A stretch of DNA of 64,000 bases, from assembly GCA_964392265.1 (NCBI GenBank), contig CAYMOS010000003.1:124001-188000 (forward strand), read 5' to 3'. The position numbers were made by a program, and so were the translations under genes. The stretch comes from CALMAK01 sp964392265 (GTDB taxonomy: Bacteria; Patescibacteriota; Saccharimonadia; Saccharimonadales; Saccharimonadaceae). This document shows, in pieces, positions 15,944-23,969 of this stretch. A model generated the notes under the pieces. The model had not been told where the DNA came from and did not search any database. It saw nothing but the letters and a program-made list of their open reading frames with translations. How positions within the stretch are numbered: the first letter of the stretch is position 1; the number at the start of each line of letters is the position of its first letter.

Positions 15944-15984
15944 AGTAAATGATACGACCCCTGTTGGGGGCCGTATCATTTACT
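15944..15984 (-). terminator. Terminator after the GlsB-like gene
   Basis: An inverted repeat of 13 A/T-rich bases per arm (AGTAAATGATACG with CGTATCATTTACT) encloses a GC-rich tip. It lies about 20 bases beyond the stop of the 16005-16262 gene and can work in either direction. Confidence 0.75.
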
Positions 15985-16004
15985 GCGGGAGTTAAAGAGT
16001 GATA

Positions 16005-16262
16005 CTACTCTGCCTTCTGACCTGTCACCAGGCGAATCACCCAGATTAAGACAACAGCACCCACTACGGCAACAAGGAGGCTCCATATCCAGCTGGCATC
16101 ACCAAACCCATCGGCGCCAACTAGGCTGAATAACCATCCACCCAAGACTGCGCCCAGGATACCGACAATAATATTCTTTAATAGTCCGCCTTCTTCTTTC
16201 ATGATTGCTTTGGCAATCATACCAGCCAGACCTCCGATTATAATCCATCCCAACCAAGTCAT
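16005..16262 (-). CDS. GlsB/YeaQ/YmgE family membrane protein
   Basis: This 85-residue protein matches the transglycosylase-associated (GlsB/YeaQ) family: MTWLGWIIIGGLAGMIAKAI, then LLKNIIVGILGAVLGGWL and a last helix VVGAVVLIWVIRLV, giving three membrane helices rich in glycine. Family members are stress-induced envelope proteins of unclear biochemical role. A strong AAAGGAGGTG ribosome site precedes the ATG, in contrast to its leaderless neighbours. Confidence 0.88.
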   Translation of the reverse strand: MTWLGWIIIGGLAGMIAKAIMKEEGGLLKNIIVGILGAVLGGWLFSLVGADGFGDASWIWSLLVAVVGAVVLIWVIRLVTGQKAE

Positions 16263-16336
16263 CGTACACCTCCTTTGACCTAATTATTTGTACCTCTAGT
16301 ATATCACGCTTGCATGGGCACGCCATAAAATAATCC

Positions 16337-16364
16337 TTGATTATAATCCAAAATATCGTATAAT
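16337..16364 (+). promoter_or_regulatory. Promoter of the 16405-16601 mini-genes
   Basis: TTGATT (16337-16342), 16 bases, TATAAT (16359-16364). The start of the transcript carries two GAATTC sites 4 bases apart (16372-16387) that can fold as a small hairpin. Confidence 0.65.
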
Positions 16365-16404
16365 TTGTCATGAATTCGTCCGAATTCACCACCTCGAAGG
16401 AGAC

Positions 16405-16464
16405 ATGATGGTTCATCAATCCCTGGGCTCGCACTACGCCATTGCCCGCGTATCCATCACCTGA
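16405..16464 (+). CDS. Putative 19-residue peptide coupled to the next gene
   Basis: A short frame MMVHQSLGSHYAIARVSIT has a good GAAGGAG ribosome site 4 bases before ATG. Its stop lies 2 bases before the ATG of the 44-residue frame, which lacks its own ribosome site, so translation of the second probably depends on the first. It may be a leader peptide or a real small protein. Confidence 0.45.
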   Translation: MMVHQSLGSHYAIARVSIT

Positions 16465-16466
16465 CG

Positions 16467-16601
16467 ATGAGCGAGGCCACCTCGCTGTCGAAGGGTGAAG
16501 GCGTCGCAGTCCCAAACATCACCTTCAGCCTGTCACTCGACAAGCTGATAGGACTGATCGGGCTAACTCAGGACGCCTCTGCATCCGCCGCCAAGGTGTA
16601 A
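16467..16601 (+). CDS. Putative 44-residue GC-rich small protein
   Basis: The frame begins MSEATSLSKGEGVAVPNITF and ends ASASAAKV. It is mildly amphipathic (SLSLDKLIGLIGL) with no recognised family. GC-rich codons unlike the AT-rich promoter upstream, the coupled 19-residue frame and the long terminator hairpin following it support a real transcription unit. Confidence 0.45.
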   Translation: MSEATSLSKGEGVAVPNITFSLSLDKLIGLIGLTQDASASAAKV

Positions 16602-16620
16602 CGAACCGCCAACCGCCGCC

Positions 16621-16686
16621 CGCCGGGTGTCGAACCCACATCAGGATTCGACACCCGGCGACGAGCAGCAGTTGCGGCTCTTTTTT
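16621..16686 (+). terminator. Long GC-rich hairpin and terminator after the mini-genes
   Basis: A 14-base perfect stem (CGCCGGGTGTCGAA, 16621-16634, with TTCGACACCCGGCG, 16647-16660) is followed by a second small stem GAGC/GCTC and six T (16681-16686). Confidence 0.75.
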
Positions 16687-16699
16687 ATTGCCATAGGTA

Positions 16700-16728
16700 T
16701 TGACTATTTTTATGTATTAGTGTATAAT
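16700..16728 (+). promoter_or_regulatory. Strong promoter of the 16800-17189 gene
   Basis: TTGACT (16700-16705), exactly 17 bases, TATAAT (16723-16728). This is the closest match to consensus on the plus strand in the window. Confidence 0.8.
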
Positions 16729-16741
16729 AAATACAGATTTC

Positions 16742-16778
16742 GTTGAGTCCCAAAAGCTCCGAAATGGAGCTTCTCAAC
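16742..16778 (+). promoter_or_regulatory. 5' leader hairpin of the 16800-17189 gene
   Basis: GTTGAG (16742-16747) pairs with CTCAAC (16773-16778) and AAGCTCC (16754-16760) with GGAGCTT (16766-16772); a 6-base bulge (TCCCAA) sits on the 5' side. The stem starts near the predicted transcription start and could stabilise the mRNA. Confidence 0.6.
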
Positions 16779-16799
16779 CCGAGTAGATTGGAAAACAAC

Positions 16800-17189
16800 A
16801 TGGGTATTCGTGAGCAGCTGGAGGACTTCGTCTGGGAAGCCCAGATAGCCCAGCGGCGCATGACGCCGACCACCCACCAGCAGCAGGTCATCGACACAAC
16901 CGTGCCGGTCCTCGTGGCGCAGATGCGTGACATGGATTCCACGGACATGCCGACCCACAAGGGCGTCCGTCTTCTCCCCCTCGGAGAGACGAGCTGGCCC
17001 ACCAGGATCGGCAACGTGTCGTGCACACAGGCACTGTTCCTGGGCGAGAACGGCAAGTTCTATGTCGAGGGTCCGCGCAAGCGGCTCGGCAAGACCGTGA
17101 TCGACACCCACCCCTACGACCTCACCGACGCTATGGAAGGCGTCTCCATCGGTCAGCTCAGCGACGCGCTGATCACCTACGTCATCTGA
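16800..17189 (+). CDS. Hypothetical GC-rich protein
   Basis: This 129-residue protein (MGIREQLEDFVWEAQIAQRR...) is not recognised. It has an acidic, helical N-terminus, a middle with SWPTRIGNVSCTQALFLGENGKFYVEG and an acidic C-terminus; no membrane segment. The frame is open further upstream through the leader hairpin, so ATG 16800 is preferred, although its ribosome site is weak. Composition is strongly GC-rich compared with the neighbouring membrane-protein genes. Confidence 0.55.
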   Translation: MGIREQLEDFVWEAQIAQRRMTPTTHQQQVIDTTVPVLVAQMRDMDSTDMPTHKGVRLLPLGETSWPTRIGNVSCTQALFLGENGKFYVEGPRKRLGKTVIDTHPYDLTDAMEGVSIGQLSDALITYVI

Positions 17190-17238
17190 CGTCATCCGGG
17201 GCCGAACCGACAAGACTCGCCAAGAAGAAGCTCACCCC

Positions 17239-17280
17239 GACCTGGGGCCGTTCATACGGTCCCAGGTCTTCTTCTTTTAC
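17239..17280 (+). terminator. Terminator after the 16800-17189 gene
   Basis: GACCTGGG (17239-17246) pairs with CCCAGGTC (17261-17268), followed by a T-rich run (TTCTTCTTTT). An outer AGAAG/CTTCT pairing may extend the stem. Confidence 0.78.
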
Positions 17281-17295
17281 TAATAGCCCTATGCT

Positions 17296-18921
17296 CTACG
17301 GCACAATCATCCATACCGAGTCAACATAGTGAAACGTATAGGTTCCTTTCATCCTCATTTCGTCTACGATCGATCGGTCACGAGTCATATAAACCGTGGC
17401 CGGCTCAGCTTGACCCGCAAGCAATTGCTGTTTCGCTTGTTGTATCGTCGCCTCAATAGCAGCCCCGGGTGCCCTCGCGAAATATCCGGTATTTAATGTC
17501 GTTTTATATTTCAATGCGATCATACCAACATAACGGAACTCTTCTGGCTTCGATAAATTTCCCAGATACACGATGTGAGCTTTACCCTTCATATAGGCAC
17601 TCCACTCGTCAGACGGTCTCCTGTCCAGCGGATGTGTCGTCTGTTCCCTTATAGCCAATGACCTAGCAGTCTGAGCAGGTGAAAATGCCACGTCAGCTAC
17701 TTGTATCATGGCCGCAATTGCGAGGGTTGCAAGCGCCAACCTTGATTGACGGCGAATAATGATATAAAGACAGGCCACAACTCCTAGATAATACACAGGC
17801 CAAAATAGCCTGCCAGTCGCTCGAAACACCGACCATATTTTTTCAATCACGGCTGGTACAGGATAGGAGAAGAGCTCTATATGACCAACTCGCACCACTG
17901 GACCAATGGCAAGAATTATCAATACACAAATGAAAGCAAACACGATAAGGTGTCGTACTGTCAGCGTCCTCACCATACACCTACGCGTACATATAACAAT
18001 CCACCCAGCCGCTATCATCACCAAGAGCACACCCATGCCAGCATACCCCATTCCCTCAAAATTCGTCCCAAATGAGCGTAGCAGACTGGACCAGTCAGCG
18101 GGATCAAACAGCGCATTAAGCGTCAGACCATACTCCCCTAATTCACCGCCACCGATAGACTGCACCATAAACCCACCGATTATCCAAAAAGTAACGAGAG
18201 TAGCTAGGCCAACCAGGCTAGCCAGGATGGTCAACGATCTCGCTGAACGTTGCTGCATCACCAGCCACATAGCAAAAATAGCTATGACTCCTACTGCCAG
18301 ATAAGGATGGATGGCGACAGATAAAACAGCTAATCCCGACCATGTAATCGTTGCAATGCGTAAAGATTTTCCTTTTAGTTCTAGCGCTGCTGCAATAGCC
18401 GCAAGAATAATCCATTGACCTGCCAGGGCCGTATGGGCAAACACTCGGCCCAACATGACAGGTGAAAGTGTCACAAGAATAGCAGCAAATAAAGTAACAA
18501 ATGGATTTTTTGACCAACGTGACACAATGAAGGCTGCCAGTGCTCCCTGAAGCATAAAGGACAGAATACCCCACAAACCAAAGTACTGAAAATCAATCCC
18601 AAAAATACTGTAAATTATCTTGGCAGGTATGGCAAAGATTGGTAATGCATCCATAAACACCACTGACATTGGATGTGGGTATGCTAAATCAGCAATACCG
18701 CCAAGTGGAAACTGCCATGAAGATTGTCGATAAAATTCCCATCCCAGATAATGCTGTGTCAGGTCACCTCCAGACACTAACCATGCGGTATGAGTTGGAT
18801 TAATCATAGCAACACCATAGAAAATCACAAAGAATACCAGCCCGACGCTGGCCCCTATGAGTACCAGCCATCGTCGGGCAAGCGAAACTCTCGTAACCCA
18901 AGCCAACATTCGTTTTATCAT
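17296..18921 (-). CDS. Multi-pass membrane protein, DUF6311/GT-C-like
   Basis: This 541-residue protein has about eleven hydrophobic helices. The first periplasmic loop holds SGGDLTQHYLGWEFYRQSSW and FPLGGIADLAYPHPMSVVFMDALP, acidic and aromatic motifs that resemble DUF6311 and other GT-C-fold glycosyltransferases. The last 140 residues form a soluble domain. A role in moving or transferring lipid-linked sugars on the cell surface fits, but no substrate can be named. It follows the 18935-19270 gene with a 13-base gap and converges with the 16800-17189 gene. Confidence 0.65.
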   Translation of the reverse strand: MIKRMLAWVTRVSLARRWLVLIGASVGLVFFVIFYGVAMINPTHTAWLVSGGDLTQHYLGWEFYRQSSWQFPLGGIADLAYPHPMSVVFMDALPIFAIPAKIIYSIFGIDFQYFGLWGILSFMLQGALAAFIVSRWSKNPFVTLFAAILVTLSPVMLGRVFAHTALAGQWIILAAIAAALELKGKSLRIATITWSGLAVLSVAIHPYLAVGVIAIFAMWLVMQQRSARSLTILASLVGLATLVTFWIIGGFMVQSIGGGELGEYGLTLNALFDPADWSSLLRSFGTNFEGMGYAGMGVLLVMIAAGWIVICTRRCMVRTLTVRHLIVFAFICVLIILAIGPVVRVGHIELFSYPVPAVIEKIWSVFRATGRLFWPVYYLGVVACLYIIIRRQSRLALATLAIAAMIQVADVAFSPAQTARSLAIREQTTHPLDRRPSDEWSAYMKGKAHIVYLGNLSKPEEFRYVGMIALKYKTTLNTGYFARAPGAAIEATIQQAKQQLLAGQAEPATVYMTRDRSIVDEMRMKGTYTFHYVDSVWMIVP

Positions 18922-18934
18922 GATGCTCTGCCCT

Positions 18935-19270
18935 CTATCCTCTCACCATAAGAGGATAGAGAAAAATAAGAAACACCAATATACCGAATAAGAGACCCGT
19001 CACTAGACTTGCAAGGACCACATAGATGCGACGGCCTCGAGATGTCACCTTGGTAATAAGTGTAATATTGCGAAAAAAAGCAATCACCACAAACAGTGGC
19101 CCTATAATACCTCCGACTAGCATTAATGTCGTCTGGGGGTGGCTGCCTATGAGTGCTCGATACATTTCGGCAGCAACAAGCAATAGTAGATATAACCCCA
19201 CGATTCCATTAAAAATCAATGAACTATGAAAGGCGTAGTCCTCTGGCGCCGGTGTAAAGAGTTTCGTCAT
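18935..19270 (-). CDS. Small membrane protein, paralogue of the 15542-15856 gene
   Basis: This 111-residue protein shares the start (FTPAPEDYAFHSSLIFNGIV), the loop IAFFRNITLITKVTSRGRRIYV and the hydrophobic pattern of the 15542-15856 protein, with a slightly longer middle. Function is unknown. A promoter TTTACG-17-TATGAT (19307-19279) ends 8 bases before ATG, so it is another leaderless candidate; an AGGGCGG in that gap could also act as a weak ribosome site. Confidence 0.7.
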   Translation of the reverse strand: MTKLFTPAPEDYAFHSSLIFNGIVGLYLLLLVAAEMYRALIGSHPQTTLMLVGGIIGPLFVVIAFFRNITLITKVTSRGRRIYVVLASLVTGLLFGILVFLIFLYPLMVRG

Positions 19271-19400
19271 ACCGCCCTATCATAACGTAATCTAACCGAA
19301 GCGTAAATAACGAATCGGGCCGCCTTGATTCCGAGGACAACTACAAATATTGGGCATTCAGACTCTTCTACGTCACAAAATTACGCTACTATAAGGCGAA

Positions 19401-19429
19401 ACCGGTAGACCAACAAGTGATCTACCGGT
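19401..19429 (-). terminator. Hairpin after the polysaccharide deacetylase gene
   Basis: ACCGGTAGA (19401-19409) pairs with TCTACCGGT (19421-19429) 10 bases beyond the stop. There is no strong T-run, as with several other hairpins behind GC-rich genes here. Confidence 0.55.
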
Positions 19430-19439
19430 AAACGGAGGG

Positions 19440-20237
19440 TCAGCAGAATCCGGTCGGTATCACCCGGCTCGTTTTCACGACCTCGCCTTGCTTGTCCGCA
19501 CCTCGCCAAACACGGCACAGATTGACGTCCTTTTTGGTCAGGCCCTTCTTCATCGCCTTCAGAGCCTTCGGGCTAAATCCGTTCCACTGCATATGCATCA
19601 GCACTGTGGAACCAGCCCTGGCGTTACCTACTACGTAGGTGACGACCTGAGTGCGAGACTTGCCCTTCCAATCGTTGGTGTCGACGCCCCACAGCCAGAT
19701 GCGCATGCCGTTGCGATCGTAATTCTTTACGGCCGCATAGGCTTTTTTGACCGTGCTGTTGATGGCACCATACGGCGGCCGACCGTAGTTTGATACAGCA
19801 GTGCCGTCGATCTGGTCGATCACCTTCTTCTTGCTGAGCTTGGTCAGATCTGGGTGGCTGTAGCTGTGATTCGCCACCCAATGTCCGCGCTCACGCGCAT
19901 ACTTGACCAAGTCGAACTTCTTCTTCTTGAACTGGCCGATACACTGACCAGTCGGGAAGAGAACCAGTCCGATATCGTGCTTGGTGGCGTAGTTGACGGT
20001 GTCCTTGAAGGAGGCCACGGACTTGGGACAGTCGTCATAGGTTAGGACGACCCGCGACCCTGTGTTGGGGCCACGGTACATGCTGTACGAAGGGGCCTTG
20101 GCGGCCGCCACGACTGCAGTCGGGGTATTGTGGCTAACCTGATCGACCATCACCGATGTTGCGGCATCAACGCCGCCCGTGGTGATGAAAGTCAAGCCCA
20201 AGCCACAGGCGATCAAAAAAGATAAGATGCGTCGCAT
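19440..20237 (-). CDS. Secreted polysaccharide deacetylase (NodB domain)
   Basis: This 265-residue protein has a signal peptide (MRRILSFLIACGLGLTFITT) and a carbohydrate esterase 4 domain with LTYDDCP (catalytic Asp and metal Asp), HSYSHPDLTKLS (two metal-binding His), RPPYGA and VLMHMQW motifs. It should remove acetyl groups from peptidoglycan or another surface glycan, perhaps for host-wall interaction. The sequence between motifs is short, so this is a compact member. ATG 20237 is chosen over the longer frame because of AAGGAG 7 bases upstream; that site lies within a GAGG/CCTC hairpin. GC-rich composition suggests acquisition. Confidence 0.88.
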   Translation of the reverse strand: MRRILSFLIACGLGLTFITTGGVDAATSVMVDQVSHNTPTAVVAAAKAPSYSMYRGPNTGSRVVLTYDDCPKSVASFKDTVNYATKHDIGLVLFPTGQCIGQFKKKKFDLVKYARERGHWVANHSYSHPDLTKLSKKKVIDQIDGTAVSNYGRPPYGAINSTVKKAYAAVKNYDRNGMRIWLWGVDTNDWKGKSRTQVVTYVVGNARAGSTVLMHMQWNGFSPKALKAMKKGLTKKDVNLCRVWRGADKQGEVVKTSRVIPTGFC

Positions 20238-20376
20238 GAGGACGCTCCTTCCTCTCAGGGACGAAGCAAGGATATGCTCCAACTGATATAATACAACATT
20301 TTTAACTATAATGCCAGAAATAGCTCCACATCATACGAAAGTTACAAGCCGAGTGTTGTTCGCATTTTAGTCTATA

Positions 20377-20410
20377 CAAAATACCTCCCCAGAGATGAGG
20401 AGGTATTTTG
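20377..20410 (-). terminator. Terminator after rpsH
   Basis: CAAAATACCTCC (20377-20388) pairs with GGAGGTATTTTG (20399-20410), 20 bases beyond the rpsH stop, ending the long S10-type operon. Confidence 0.85.
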
Positions 20411-20429
20411 CTATCATAAGGCAATTACT

Positions 20430-20831
20430 TTAGTATACCTTCAGAAGAACTTCACCACCAAGGCGAGCCTTGTAGGCCTCGGCACCGGTGATAACACCCT
20501 TAGAAGTACTGATCAGTACCAAACCACGACCGCTTTTAACGCGTGGGATGTCATTAGCGCTGACGTACACACGACGACCAGGCTTTGATACACGGGTGAT
20601 TTCGTTAATCACACTGTTTTCACCTGGCTTGTTAATAGTAACAACGAGGGTGTCGCGAGGCGTTCCTGCCTCTACCTTAACGTCTGCCAAGTAATTGTTT
20701 TTCTTTAGCTGTTCTGCAACAACCTTCTTCAGCTTGCTTGATGGAACACGAATCTCGTGCTTGCCAACTGCTGCCGCGTTACGAATACGGGTCAGAAGGT
20801 CGGCGATTGGGTCAGTTGATTGTAGTGACAT
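20430..20831 (-). CDS. rpsH: 30S ribosomal protein S8 (uS8)
   Basis: This 133-residue protein (DPIADLLTRIRNAAAVGKHE..., ending TGAEAYKARLGGEVLLKVY) binds the central domain of 16S rRNA. It is the last gene of the rplC operon here, where other bacteria continue into rplF. Confidence 0.97.
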   Translation of the reverse strand: MSLQSTDPIADLLTRIRNAAAVGKHEIRVPSSKLKKVVAEQLKKNNYLADVKVEAGTPRDTLVVTINKPGENSVINEITRVSKPGRRVYVSANDIPRVKSGRGLVLISTSKGVITGAEAYKARLGGEVLLKVY

Positions 20832-20849
20832 ATATCTTTCCTTTCCTTC

Positions 20850-21119
20850 TTACCAACTACTCTTTGTAACACCAGGGATTTCACCCTTTGAGGCTTTTTC
20901 GCGGAAGTTGATGCGGTTAAGACCGAACTTGCGCATATAGCCACGTGGGCGACCGGTCAATACATCACGGTTCTTGAAACGAGCTGGGCTGCTGTTGCGT
21001 GGAAGCTTTTGGAGACCGTCTTGGTCGCCAAGCTCCTTTAGTTCAGCACGCTTGGCCGCATACTTTGCGATCAGTTTCTTACGCTTTTCGTCACGCGCAA
21101 TCATAGATTTCTTCGCCAT
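20850..21119 (-). CDS. rpsN: 30S ribosomal protein S14 (uS14), zinc-free type
   Basis: This 89-residue protein begins MAKKSMIARDEKRKKLIAKY and has the conserved C-terminus LTGRPRGYMRKFGLNRINFRE. It lacks the CxxC...CxxC zinc site of short S14 forms. ATG 21119 gives the standard N-terminus; the frame is open further upstream over rplE. Confidence 0.96.
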   Translation of the reverse strand: MAKKSMIARDEKRKKLIAKYAAKRAELKELGDQDGLQKLPRNSSPARFKNRDVLTGRPRGYMRKFGLNRINFREKASKGEIPGVTKSSW

Positions 21120-21120
21120 A

Positions 21121-21696
21121 TTATCGGCCTCCCTTCTTTTCAAATGGTATGCCAAACTTCTCCAGTAGTGCACGTGAGTTTTCGGCAGTACCGCCCTTGA
21201 TGGCGATCGTTACCTGCAGACCGTGAACAACCTGTGTCTCTTCGAACGTTAGTTCTGGGAAGATTGACTGATCGGTGATACCAAGGTTGTAGTTACCACC
21301 CTTGTCAAACTTGATACCAACACCATGAAAGTCACGGACGCGTGGCAGGCTAACGTTAACGAGGCGATCAAGGAATTCATACATCCTTGCACCACGAAGT
21401 GTTACCATCACACCAACAGGAGCACCCATGCCAGCACGGATCTTAAATCCTGCAATTGATTTCTTTGCCAACTTCTCGACTGGAGCTTGACCAGTGATCT
21501 TCGTTAGCGTGTTCTTGACTACTTCAAGATGACGCTTGTCATCTTTGCTTTTACCAGTTCCAACGCTTACTACAATCTTATCGAGTTTTGGTACTTGATT
21601 GATATTTTCAAGACCCAATTCGGCTTGCAGTTCCTTAGCATATGTATCGAGATACAAGGCTTTCAAGCGAGGAGCAGTACTAGTAGCTTTTGCCAT
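21121..21696 (-). CDS. rplE: 50S ribosomal protein L5 (uL5)
   Basis: This 191-residue protein has PKLDKIVVSVGTGKS, KITGQAPVEKLAKKSIAGFKIR and RDFHGVGIKFDKGGNYNLGI, all typical of uL5, which binds 5S rRNA and contacts P-site tRNA. Confidence 0.97.
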   Translation of the reverse strand: MAKATSTAPRLKALYLDTYAKELQAELGLENINQVPKLDKIVVSVGTGKSKDDKRHLEVVKNTLTKITGQAPVEKLAKKSIAGFKIRAGMGAPVGVMVTLRGARMYEFLDRLVNVSLPRVRDFHGVGIKFDKGGNYNLGITDQSIFPELTFEETQVVHGLQVTIAIKGGTAENSRALLEKFGIPFEKKGGR

Positions 21697-21697
21697 A

Positions 21698-22027
21698 TTA
21701 CTTGATCTCCTTATTCTTTAATGCTTTCGCAACACGGATTTTACCACGCTTTCCATCCGAGGCATTTGCCACCAACCCAACACGGCTTGTTTTGCCGGTC
21801 TTCTCGTCAACAACGAGAGCAACCTTACTAATGTCGATAGCAACATGAATATCTTTTTTGCCACCACGAGGGTTAAGCTGGCTTGGTTTAACGTGACGGT
21901 GACCGACGCCAACACCTTCAACAAGGACGGTGCTGTCTTTAGTGTTCACCTTTACTACCTTACCAGTCGTGCCCTTATTGGCACCGGCGATAATCTTTAC
22001 CAAATCATCTTTACGAATACGTGGCAT
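21698..22027 (-). CDS. rplX: 50S ribosomal protein L24 (uL24)
   Basis: This 109-residue protein has the KOW motif (RKDDLVKIIAGANKGTTGKV) near the N-terminus. It starts 23S rRNA assembly near the exit tunnel. It is one base from both rplN and rplE. Confidence 0.96.
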   Translation of the reverse strand: MPRIRKDDLVKIIAGANKGTTGKVVKVNTKDSTVLVEGVGVGHRHVKPSQLNPRGGKKDIHVAIDISKVALVVDEKTGKTSRVGLVANASDGKRGKIRVAKALKNKEIK

Positions 22028-22028
22028 A

Positions 22029-22397
22029 TTAGAGTACCTCCGGAGCTAGGCTAATAATCTTGGCATATCCGAGGTCACGCAGTTCACGTGGCACTGGACC
22101 GAATACACGAGTAGCTTTAGGCGTCTTGTCATCGTTGATAATAACGCAAGCGTTATCATCAAAGCAGATCGTACTGCCGTCCTTACGCTGGATTTGATCA
22201 CGCGTACGAACAACCACTGCCTTCTGAACAGACTTCTTCTTGACGTTTCCTGTTGGAGACGCTTGTTTGATGGTGACAACAACGACATCACCCACACGTG
22301 CGTATCGTCGTCCCGTACCACCAAGTACACGGATGATCAGGGCTTCTTTAGCGCCGCTGTTATCCGTTACTTTCATGCGAGATTCTTGCTGTAACAT
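22029..22397 (-). CDS. rplN: 50S ribosomal protein L14 (uL14)
   Basis: This 122-residue protein has the uL14 pattern MLQQESRMKVTDNSGAKEAL and GRRYARVGDVVVVTIKQASP, ending in FGPVPRELRDLGYAKIISLAPEVL. Length is exactly typical. Confidence 0.97.
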   Translation of the reverse strand: MLQQESRMKVTDNSGAKEALIIRVLGGTGRRYARVGDVVVVTIKQASPTGNVKKKSVQKAVVVRTRDQIQRKDGSTICFDDNACVIINDDKTPKATRVFGPVPRELRDLGYAKIISLAPEVL

Positions 22398-22398
22398 G

Positions 22399-22677
22399 TT
22401 ACGCCTCCACCTCGTCTTGCTTTAGCTCTACAGAACCACGCGCCTTCTCAACGACAGACGTCAGCGTAAAGCTCTTTGTCTTTGAGATAGGACGAGTTTC
22501 GGTAATTACTACTTTGTCGCCTTCACCTGCTTCGTTGTTCGCATCATGAGCCTGGTACTTACGGTTTACAGTATACTGCTTGCCATAAATAGGGTGAGTC
22601 TCACGACTAGTAACAGTGACGGTGATGGTCTTGTCGCGCTTGCTTGAAGTCACGATACCGGTCAATGTCTTGGCCAT
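22399..22677 (-). CDS. rpsQ: 30S ribosomal protein S17 (uS17)
   Basis: This 92-residue OB-fold protein (LTGIVTSSKRDKTITVTVTS, then HPIYGKQYTVNRKYQAHD) binds 16S rRNA early. It follows rpmC by one base. Confidence 0.96.
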   Translation of the reverse strand: MAKTLTGIVTSSKRDKTITVTVTSRETHPIYGKQYTVNRKYQAHDANNEAGEGDKVVITETRPISKTKSFTLTSVVEKARGSVELKQDEVEA

Positions 22678-22678
22678 A

Positions 22679-22915
22679 TTACTTACTCTCCTTTACTTGC
22701 GCCAGCTCTGCTGCGCGAATTGCTGTCGAGAGACGAGCGATTTCCTTGCGGGTGTTCGTGATAACCCGAGGGTTAACAAGTTCACCTGCAGCATTTGAAC
22801 GCTTTGCCTCGAGAAGATCTTGACGAACTTCGCTTAGCTTAGCGGTCAGTTGCTCGACCGTCTGCACTTCATCAGCTTTCTTGGTCACTTTTTTGGTTGA
22901 TTTTGCCTCAGCCAT
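22679..22915 (-). CDS. rpmC: 50S ribosomal protein L29 (uL29)
   Basis: This 78-residue helical protein has the core EQLTAKLSEVRQDLLEAKRS and NTRKEIARLSTAIRAAEL. The first 20 residues are a Lys/Ala-rich extension beyond the usual 65-residue length. Confidence 0.93.
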   Translation of the reverse strand: MAEAKSTKKVTKKADEVQTVEQLTAKLSEVRQDLLEAKRSNAAGELVNPRVITNTRKEIARLSTAIRAAELAQVKESK

Positions 22916-22917
22916 GA

Positions 22918-23331
22918 TTATGCGTCCTCCCTAGTGATGAATTTTGTTTTTACTGGTAGTTTGTGGCCAGCAAGGCGCATTGCCTCGCGAGCAACTTCTT
23001 CAGTGACACCCTTCATCTCAAAGAGAACGGTACCAGCCTTTACCTTGGCCACGAAGAATTCTGGGTTACCCTTACCGCCACCCATCTTGAGACCAAGTGG
23101 TTTGCGGGTAATTGGCACGTGCGGGAAGATTCGAATCCAAATCTTACCACCACGCTTGATGTAACGGGTCATCGCCTGACGAGCTGACTCGATCTGGCGT
23201 GACGTGATGTCGTTGTTGTCTTGTGATTGCAGAGCGAAGTCACCAAAGGCGATGTAATTACCACGAGTGGCGTTGCCATCGTTCTTCCCTTTGCGAACTT
23301 TTCGATACTTGGTTTTCTTTGGTAATAACAT
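22918..23331 (-). CDS. rplP: 50S ribosomal protein L16 (uL16)
   Basis: This 137-residue protein begins MLLPKKTKYRKVRKG and has GGKIWIRIFPHVPITRKPLG and KMGGGKGNPEFFVAKVKAG. uL16 lines the A site and helps tRNA accommodation. Confidence 0.97.
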   Translation of the reverse strand: MLLPKKTKYRKVRKGKNDGNATRGNYIAFGDFALQSQDNNDITSRQIESARQAMTRYIKRGGKIWIRIFPHVPITRKPLGLKMGGGKGNPEFFVAKVKAGTVLFEMKGVTEEVAREAMRLAGHKLPVKTKFITREDA

Positions 23332-23336
23332 ATCGA

Positions 23337-23969
23337 TTAGCTCCTTTCACCCTTATAGACCCACACCTTAACACCGATGATACCAACGCCTGGTGCATTT
23401 GCACGAGCAGCGTGGAAGTCAATATCAGCACGAAGTGTGTGTAGTGGCACCGAGCCTTCGATCAATTTTTCACGGCGAGCCATTTCAGCGTTATTGAGAC
23501 GACCGGCTACCTGGATACGGACACCTTTTGCACCTGCATTCATAGTATTCTGAGCGGCCATCTTCATAGCGCGGCGGAAATTACCACGACGTTCCAATTG
23601 ACGAGCAATATTCTCGGCAACTAGTTTAGCGCTAAGTTCTGGGCGCTTGATCTCTTCGATGTTAATACGAACTGGTAGTGTCGCGATCTTTTCGATTTGA
23701 TTCTTCAGCTCTGTCACACCAGCACCACCACGACCAATCACGACACCAGCCTTGGCAGTATGAATTGTTACCGTCACGAGGTTAGCACTGCGTTCAATCT
23801 CGATCTGACCAATGGTCGGACGAGCTTCGAATCGCTTTTCGATCAACTCGCGGATTTTAATGTCCTCGGCAAGCCACGTGGCAAAATCTTTCTTGCCAGC
23901 AAACCAGCGTGAATTCCAGTTCTTGTGAACTTGCAGACGGAAGCTAATTGGGTTTACTTTCTGGCCCAT
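23337..23969 (-). CDS. rpsC: 30S ribosomal protein S3 (uS3)
   Basis: This 210-residue protein has the KH type II domain (TAKAGVVIGRGGAGVTELKN) and the C-terminal domain with KMAAQNTMNAGAKGVRIQVAGRL. It forms part of the mRNA entry channel. It starts MGQKVNPISFRLQVHKNW. Confidence 0.97.
   Translation of the reverse strand: MGQKVNPISFRLQVHKNWNSRWFAGKKDFATWLAEDIKIRELIEKRFEARPTIGQIEIERSANLVTVTIHTAKAGVVIGRGGAGVTELKNQIEKIATLPVRINIEEIKRPELSAKLVAENIARQLERRGNFRRAMKMAAQNTMNAGAKGVRIQVAGRLNNAEMARREKLIEGSVPLHTLRADIDFHAARANAPGVGIIGVKVWVYKGERS

Noticed and set aside
16099..16515. 138-residue antisense ORF overlapping the GlsB-like gene and mini-genes
   Set aside because: It covers two promoters and a recognised family gene in other frames.
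16710..17213. 167-residue antisense ORF opposite the 16800-17189 gene
   Set aside because: No promoter or ribosome site on that strand, while the plus strand has a consensus promoter and a terminator.
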